Shown one piece after another: positions 50,301 to 59,300 of a stretch of DNA of 64,000 nucleotides. Position 1 is the stretch's first letter. Each line of letters starts with the position of its first letter. This stretch comes from Prostheceraeus crozeri (lineage: Eukaryota; Platyhelminthes; Polycladida; Euryleptidae). The notes below the pieces were generated by a model, which had not been told where the DNA came from, ran no database searches, and worked only from the letters and a program-made list of their open reading frames with translations. A program made the position numbers and the translations under genes. The stretch is from assembly GCA_907163375.1 (NCBI GenBank), contig CAJQUW010009275.1:42797-106796 (forward strand), read 5' to 3'.

Positions 50301-53300
50301 GAAATATAAAACAATGGAAGATATATTTCAATGTGATTCATGACCGAAAAATGGGCAAGACTCGAGCTGAAATCGCGAAGTATCGTTCCACAAATTCATC
50401 ATATCTTTCCCGAGAAGTTGACCGGATGAGAGTGAGACGTTCAAATATGACCCAAGAAGAACTCGAACGTGATCGTGAGAAGGCTAAAGTAAGGATGAAA
50501 AATCTCCTAGAGAAGAGGAAGTTGAATGATTCCAACACGGTTTTCAAAACAAAAGCGGCCGAATCGAAGGCAAAACAGCGAATGATCAATGCAATGCCAC
50601 GTTCCCCACGTCACAGGAAAGTCATTGCACAAGCAATTGCTGAAGAATACCAAGTCTCCAGCAGCTCGTCGTTCATTAAAGGGAAGAGAACATCTTTATC
50701 AGAAAGCCACAAAGACACCATTGCTGATTTCTACGATCAGGATGAAATATCTCGTGTCTGTCCATGAACCAAAGACTATGTTACTGTGCGCGAAAAAGGC
50801 GAGAAGATGAAGGTTCAAAAGCGTTCGTTGATCTACACAGTTGGAGAGTGTTATCGAATGTTCGTAGAAAAACACGGCAAATTAGTTGGCAAGTCTCTCT
50901 TCTATAATGCCCGTCCCAAACACTTCATCCCTATTGGCAAAGCTCCACACAACGTTTGCTGTTGTGTGCTTCATGAAAACTTTATGTGCTTGCTAAATGC
51001 AGCCTCATCTGCGGGATTGATGACATTACCGTGTTATCATTCTAATCGGATTGTTGACAATGCACTGTGTCCTGATGCTAAGCCAGATTGCCTGAAGAAC
51101 ACATGCGACGAGTGTGCCAATGGTCAACGAATATCGGAGAACGCGATCGACCAGGATGTGGATTTGACTGTTACAGTCAAGAGATGGCAGAAAGGCTTCT
51201 CTGGCGAGACTATTGCTTGCCACGACACGATTCATGTCAGCAATGGAAGTGAGTGAGGCATTCCAAGCTTTACTGCCACAGTTCCAGCTGCATCATCTAC
51301 TGAAAAGAAGTCAACAAGCCATGTACCGCAAGGACAAAGAGTTGGCATCCTCAGAACGCGTACTGGTTCACTTTGACTTCAGTGAAAATGCAACATGTCC
51401 CTTCCAAGATGAGGTTCAGAGCGCCCACTGGTAGCAGAAGCAGTTGTCTTCGTTTGTTGTCTGCGTATTCAAGTTCAACGACTGCCCTAGCTGCCGTGTG
51501 ATGGTCAGTGACCATCTGGATCACTCAAAACGATCAGTGTCTCATTATCTGCAGACAATCATTGAATCAACTGTCACATCGGAAGTGCAAGAACTGATCT
51601 TCTGGAGTGACGGACCTGCATCCCAATTCAAGAACCGGTACACTGCCATGCTGCTGAATCATTTTGCGAGGAAGTATGGGCTGCAGATTAGCTGGAACTT
51701 CTTTGCGACGGCTCATGGTAAAGGGTGTGTTGACGGAGTCGGAGGTTCTGCAAAACGGATGGTTTGGGACTGTGTTCGCTCGAGACGTTACCAAGTGCAG
51801 AGTGCTCAACAGTTCGTTACCTGCCTCAACGAGTGCAACAGTAAAATTGTAGGCACGGTCGTGTCGTCCGGTGACATTGATTGTACTTATCACCAGTTAC
51901 AGAATATTATTGAGAACGCGCCAAAGATGACCGGTGTTCAGACGGATCATCAGTGGATAGCCAAAGACAATCAGCAACTAATTCGACGGCCATTCTCAAT
52001 CGTCTACGCAGATTGTGATCCTCCATCCATTATCAACGAGGTTCGTGTCGGTGATATGATCATCGCTAGTGTCAGCACAAGTCGTGGCACCACCAAGAAC
52101 TTCATCGGAATCATCCAATCTCTAGCCGATAATGATTATGAGGTGCAGTTTCTCCAGGAATGCTCGCAATCAATCTTCATGATTTCTGATACAAGTGATG
52201 TTGCATGGGTACAGAAATCTGACATTCGACCAGTTGAAGTAGATTACACAATAGACAGTCGTGATCGGTATATTTTTTCATCTCCGAAGTGACCATGAAA
52301 CATTTTATATTTTCCTGTTGCATATAGGCCTATTCAATATTTTTTAAGCTCTCCTGAATTGATATAGTGTCCTCTTTGTTACCTGAAAGGTGTTTTCATA
52401 GCTTTTTCCTAGTTCAAGTTTGCGGGATGGGATAGTGAAGTTGTGGTCATGTCGCGAACGAAAATAATACCACAGTTACGAACGAACACTCATCTCTTTT
52501 CTTCCGACGGTCGTAAATATTAACCCCTCATAATCAAATTTCAGTCGAAGGTCACGTTAGCCTAGGGCATCATTTACATATGCATAAATTTGTGCTAGAT
52601 AAAATTGATCTAGTAGAAGATAGAAAAATAGTAGATATCTGGTCACGAACGAACATTTATACTACGATTCAAACTCGTGTCAAAAAATCGGAAGAAATTA
52701 TGTCCTTGACAAAAAATATTGTTTGAGCTTCGACAAAGGAGTATCAATAATAATATAACGCAGTATAGACTACTTGGAATTCCATTTCTAACACTGCCTA
52801 CATTGTTTCAAAAATTCAAAGGGAATGTATTTTTAATATCTTAATAATAGCAAGATATTCCAAAATTGAATTTATTAGTAGAAGAAGTGTGTCTAAGTGA
52901 TAAATTTTGTGATTCCTAATGGCTTCGGATATCCTTTCAAGAAAACACAAGTCACTGAGAGAAAATAATGCGTTTTAAAATTTGCCCTCCGTGTCGTTTT
53001 TACCGTGGAATTGCCCCTAAGATAAGGAAACATGCATAATGATGAAATTTGTGGATTTCTTAGTGACATTGTCTTTTCACGCTGATGTCTTTTATTAATC
53101 ATTATGTAGCCCGGATGTATTTCCTTCTATTGAGTTTAAAAAGGTAGTAAGTGTTTCCCAAATTTGCATTCCAGTTTTTTCGACGAATACTGTTAACAAG
53201 GTGGGATGTATCTTATGATCTTGCTTTCAACTGATCTTTCTGTTGGAGACTTGAGACCATACTGTTGACTTGTAAACGTCAATTATGCATAATCATTAAT

Positions 53301-56300
53301 TATTATAAAAATAATGCATTTATGAAAAAAATCAAAAATTTCCTATAAACATTTCATACTTGCAATATTTGTCAATATTTATCAATACATCAATATTTTT
53401 GACTGACAGGATGAGTGAGTCATGAATCAGCACACACTGCGATCGTAGCAATTGAATGGAGATGACTTAACTTAATGACACCGTTTCTATAAAAAATAAT
53501 AGAAATTAAGGATTAAAATTAGGATGCGTCCTATACGCAGGCACACAGTCTTTCTATCGCTTTTGGGGTCAAATATCCACTGCGTCCTATACATGGTATC
53601 GTCCTATACGCGGGTAGTTACGGTAATAAAATTTGTCCCGGATATTCATGTTTCAAGGTTGGCAGGTCTGTAAACGACTTTCATAGAAAAATGACGCGAA
53701 ATGTCGGCTGACAACCCTACTTACTCAGTAACAATGCACCATTATATGCCCGCCAATTTCACGTAGAATTCTCACCGTACCCGATAGCCATGAACCGTCG
53801 CCCGTCACTCCAGCTTGAGAATCCGTTAATGAATGAATTGGTGAATGGATATTTTTAATCTGTTTTAGATAGAAATCTGAATTCAAATCTATTCACATTT
53901 GCAAGCATTCATAGACTTTCAAACTTGTCATGATTTAAAATCTATTGAGAGAGCAAACTTTCATAGACTTCAATAAAAGTCAATCAAAGATTTCTTCATC
54001 TCTCCAATATCTGCTAATAACAGTGACCAATAAATGCAGTACCGGTATTCTTAAACTTGTCGAGAGTTGCATACAAAAGCATTATAAATTCGGCGCACCA
54101 TTGACCTACTCGTTTAATTTATAAAAACGAAGACAAGGTCAATAATAAAATATGTTAAAGAGCTTTCAACTACGTCTTTCTCAATTCAATAAAACAACAA
54201 CTACCTCTAACAGAGCCAGGGACGTAGCCAGGGGGGGAGCGGCGCTCCCTCCTTTGGTCGAGTAGTGAAAAAAGGATGAGGATTGGAACATCTTAATGCA
54301 AATCAAATGCAGGTATAACGGAGCAAAATTATCAATCATGAAATTCAAATTTATGAATTCTTTATGACAGAAGCTATTGTAGAAGTTTCAATTCCAAGAG
54401 ACCGTTTCTCTTCCTCCCTTTCAAGAATGCATACTTGTCGAGTAATGGTGACCCATTGTATTCATTGGATTGAAAGCACACCTTTTTTCTCCATTTGTGG
54501 GTCAGAGGCGCTCTGCTCAATTGTATTCTTTGGTTGGGAGCGCTCCATTCAAAGGGTGAAGGAACATCCCTTTACGAGTTTTCTTTTGCTTCACAATTGC
54601 ATTTTTCAAGCCGAAGTACGCAAACAACTTGATGCGCATGAATATTGTCAGTGGATATAGAGCCTTGGCCAAGAGGCTTTGAGAGGGACTTCTATCAACT
54701 ACACCATCATAGTCAAACTTATAGCAGCTTAGCAAGCAGTACAAATCACCAGAAATATGAACTTGAGGTCGTCTGTAGCACTCGTGTGTCTCTGAGTTCT
54801 GACTCTACGATACGACGAAAAGACAAGCCGTGAAGTTTTCGATGCGTCTGGCTGACTGCAGCATTGACATTGCTTTTGTTCAGCGACACATACTATTCAT
54901 TCACACGTCTCGAATAATAAAGATGAGACTAATCGATTCACTGGCGTTCAACGGCAACCGGCATTGCAGCGTCAGTCTGAGTCGTTGACTCCTGTGATGA
55001 TGTGCTCTTGTCTTGCGTCGTTTGCTTACTACGTGATGCATCGCAATAGGTATCGACGATTCAGTAGTATGGTCCATATTTTAGCCTGCCATAAATAGTT
55101 GCACAACGTTCATTACATCTTTAGGATCAGATAAGACACAGCTATACATACTTACAAATGTCTGGTACCGTACTTAAAAGGTTAATGTCCATAGTTCTCA
55201 CGTTCTCAAATTTGCATGAAACTTCTAAAAGTCAAGGAAGCACAATGTCTTAGATGCTGAGGGGAGCCATTTCCTTGACATCTTCATATGTCATCTAATT
55301 AGTCCTCTGTTTCTTAGCGACATTACAGTGTAATCATTCATATAAGAAATGACAAATTTTCAACTGCCACTTTAGTTGAAATTATGATTTCTCATAGCTC
55401 TGTCCTTTATCATCCATCACCAAGAACCAATAAATTTAAAGTGGCTTTAGACCGACATCAAGGTTGTGTCTAATCTTGGGTCTCTTATAAATTGGAATTT
55501 CCAACAATTTTTTGTCGGTCATTCAACTAAACTTGGGTTGCAATGAAATCATTAAATTGCTTGCATCATTGACTTAATAAAAGTATTCAAAATATAATCA
55601 AACTATCCCTGACTGATCAATGAACTCACAGTAAATGATTAATGGTGTTCCAAAACACTGTACAAAAAGACTACAACCACGATGAATAGTTATTTCAATG
55701 TGTCCTAATTCCTAAACATAAATGGAATCGACAGTCTCATATAAGATGATAATAAAATGTAGATATAACGATCGTAAGAAGCAATCATTAAAGAATGCTT
55801 ATGCATAATATGATTCCGATATCTTTATATTTCTAATACATGTAGCCTAATAGTAGAATGAACAATTTAGTTTTAAACTTTCAAGGCTATATAATGAGGC
55901 AAGTTATCTACTAATTGTTGTAGGCTATCAATTTCAGAGCACAAACATTATACAGGTATTGGTTTTATGCTATTTTTTTCATTTTGTTATATTTATACGC
56001 AAAATTATATAGTCGGTAAACAAAATTCTGTCTAACACAATATGCATTACATCTAGTTTAATGGATTAAATTCACAAGGAATCATAATAGGCAATCAAGG
56101 CATGATTTGAAAAGCTAATTAAATGTCGCATGAAGCGGCCGGATCGCCGAAATATTATCCTGAAATAAAATCACGGTTATCTTTTAATTGAAGACAGGCG
56201 GGCGTGTCGAATGATAATTAAGTAGATTTTATCAAATAAATGATAATTATACAAACTATCAGATGGACATTTGGGCGTTTCCATTTTCAAAGGTTACGAT

Positions 56301-59300
56301 TTCGATGGAAAACAAAAAGTTCAAAAATATTAAGTTCCAAAGCCACTTTTCTAGGTCAGTTTTTGATGCTGATCACGAAAATGATAATAAGAACCACAAA
56401 TAATGCGTATTTCATACAACAATCGATTAATTATCGATCGAACGAATTACATTTTGTACGATCGAATCACGCTTCATGTCGAAACCTGTCTAAACCCTAT
56501 TTAAATCCTGGTTAAACCTGTCTAGACCCTGGTTTAAACTAAAACGCTCTATGATAGTCGGTAAACTGATAAGATATTTATATGATTCTTAATCAACTTC
56601 CCTGAAGCATTGATCAAACAATGTATTTCTCTTCTAAAATGTATTTTTATATCATCACTCATCAGTTAAGTGTCACCAAGTTGCCAGTAAATAATTTGGC
56701 AATTGTACTTAACATACATTGCAGTATATTGATTTATTGGTTATTTTTTATTGTACAATTATGATACAGCACACAGGATGTTAGTTTATTCTATTGCCAG
56801 ATAGAAATACCTACTGGAATTGCTATCCCATCCCACAATTTTTATTGGCAAAATAGCATGGTATACAGAAGTAAAAAGCCAAAGAAACTCAAAACTTTGC
56901 CCAGGCTCGCAGATTTGTGTAGCATCAAGCAAAAGGTGATGATATTAAAATATGTTAACCACTTTAGACAGGGTAACCTGTTTGAACAGGTGGGTTTTAC
57001 CCACGTTTGAACACCTGTTTGAACAGCAGTCCTGGGCACGGACAAGAAATTCGGGCAGCGGGAGCGTGTCTTTCATAGTGCTTAGTCTTACAGTCTTCGT
57101 GATAGTCTTCATAGTGTCTTACATAGCGCACTTCAGAAATCTATGTAAGCCGCAATCGGCCGCGCGGGCGACTTCAACCATGCGGCGCGGAAGGGAGGGC
57201 GAGCCGATGCTTCTATAGCTATTCTTACTGGAAAGGGGTAGGTTGGAGTGTTGAGACGACGATTTATTTCATTGTCTGCCGTACATTCGCTAGAAATCCA
57301 GGTCCTGAGGTAGACGAAGTTTTCGGTCATTTCGATGCCGATTGAGTTCACTATTACATGCAGATGATTGGTTGGTGATTGCAAAAAAGTAGACAGTGAT
57401 GTAAGTTTGGTCTTTGAATGGCTGAGAGGGAGGCCTAATGGTGATGCTTCTTCTCCGACTACTGAAAGAGACTCAAAGAGTGTTTTTGAAATCGTTCATT
57501 TTACCGCGATTATGCAGGCCTCACAGACCTATTTTTCCTATTATTCCTGTTTTTTAGGAATTATTATCTGTCCTGCGCTTGCAGACTTTAATGTGTAATT
57601 TGTGCCCTGCATCATACTCGTACCACTGACGAAGCCCTTGAAGTGGCTGAATATATTCTTTCTTTTACCTACTCCAATCTTTCAGGAATTTATATCATGT
57701 AATATGATGTCATGTTTATATGATAAATAATGTAAGAAATTAAGCTACTCGTGTGGATCATGAAGCTTTGGTTTTGGACAGTCAACATAGTAGCAATTGA
57801 CCTACTTAAAATTGTGCTGCAGCATGTTTGGAAGTTAAATGGCTGATTTTTAGGCTGATCGCAAATAGAAAATATATAATACATTAATGGGTCAATTTAT
57901 TGGGGCCCACGGACTTCCGGAGAAAATTACCATAGACCTACCTATAGGCAAAGTAGGCCTATATGGATATAATTCCAAGGATTCTGAATGGGCCTAGCCA
58001 AAAGTAATTAAAAATTTCAGTTTTTCAGTTGTTTGCTTTTAATCTTTTCCCTCCTTGTCCTCTTTGGCAAAAGATTTAAATTACCCATTACATCAGCCTT
58101 AACATTCACACACAACGTGGAATGTCAAATTGTTTTTTCTACAACACTAGGTCTCCCATTTGTAAGTGACAAACTCGAACTTGACTTTTCACCGTATTGG
58201 CTTATTACATGCCTGTACTCTCAACAAATAACCTACATTATATTTCTAAACCGCAGTTACAATTTTTTTTTGGTTGATTCACTCTGTGTATATCAATTCA
58301 CTGTTTCCTCTTGAAAGTGTGCATATTTGCATTGAACATTGAGCTAATAACTTCTCTGAGCAGCTTTGACTAACTCTTTCGACTGAAAGTTTCATAAAAA
58401 GCAGAAGGTTCGGTTTGATGATAGGCGAGGGGAACACCTCTGTGGAAGATAAGTGTAGCTGTAGTTGAAAAACAAACAGCCGACATCAATTTAGATTTCA
58501 CTCCATCAACCTTAACCAGAGATGATTTGGATTTCACCACAGTCCTATGTTTGACACCTATGTAGAAATTGAGAGAAAAATTGCGAAATATTTTTAAGGC
58601 GCTCCGCCGGCTAAGATGGCCTTCAAAAAATCCATGGCCTAATGTGCGACCTGAATATGTATGTTATAATTATTTATAGAACAGGTAAATGATCAACAAT
58701 CATAAATTCGTTATTTCTGTTTTTAGATATGGAGGTAGAAGGAAACGATAGCATACCCTACAGTTGTAGTAGATCAAGTCCAGCTGATATTGACTCCGAC
58801 CCGATTGAATCTACTCCAAGGAAAGTGTTGTAGTCTATTGCTAATACATTTATAGGATTGTAGCTTATGAAGTTCACGCACTATCTCAGCAGGCATAGGC
58901 CTACTCCAGCCCCCCCCCCTCCAGATAGCTGCTGTGAAAACCGATTCACCAGACCTAGCCTACATTCCAGAGTTCTACCTCTCCCCCCCTTTGAAAATCC
59001 TGGCTACGTCCCTGAACAGAGCAGAAGGAAAAAATCTTGCCTTCGTCTTCGTTTTTGTCAATTAAATAGCATTATATCATGGATTTTGCGGGCAGAAATA
59101 TCAGACAGTCGAGGCCTCGCCTATGTCTGATATTACTACCTTAAAAATCCATGATATAATGCTACATTGTAGCCGCCACGAGGATTGTGGATAGTTTCAA
59201 CAGTTGTGCCCTATGTTGACTTTATTATCTTTGACCTAACTATTTTCCCTACTTTTTACTATTGTAGTTGGTTATCTCGGAAATTATAGGGACTTCGTAT

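Larger units (their letters stand above)
49168..53670. mobile_element. Small TIR element (CAGACCTGCCAAC) carrying a nested transposon
   Basis: Left CAGACCTGCCAACTGTCCCG; right (reverse complement) CAGACCTGCCAACCTTGAAA. The 6-bp direct repeat TAAACG flanks both sides (49162-49167 and 53671-53676). Subtracting the nested element (49303-53016) leaves about 785 bp without coding sequence, so it is a MITE-like element. TCCCGGA words recur inside both ends. Superfamily unassigned; a 6-bp duplication excludes Tc1 and is unusual for hAT. Confidence 0.8.
54217..59014. mobile_element. hAT-type element with CAGGGACGTAGCCAGG ends, 4798 bp
   Basis: The terminal inverted repeat is CAGGGACGTAGCCAGG plus a G-run on both ends. 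The 8-bp direct repeat AACAGAGC flanks exactly (54209-54216 and 59015-59022). CAGGGACGTAGCC-type termini are seen in many animal genomes. No transposase could be recognised inside; open frames near 54364-54833 lack family motifs. It holds a LINE scrap (57133-57384), a hairpin (56978-57026) and a small splice-preceded open frame (58732-58833). Confidence 0.9.

Noticed and set aside
56240-56515. 91-codon plus-strand protein
   Set aside because: No motif; lies in the non-coding interior of the hAT-type element.
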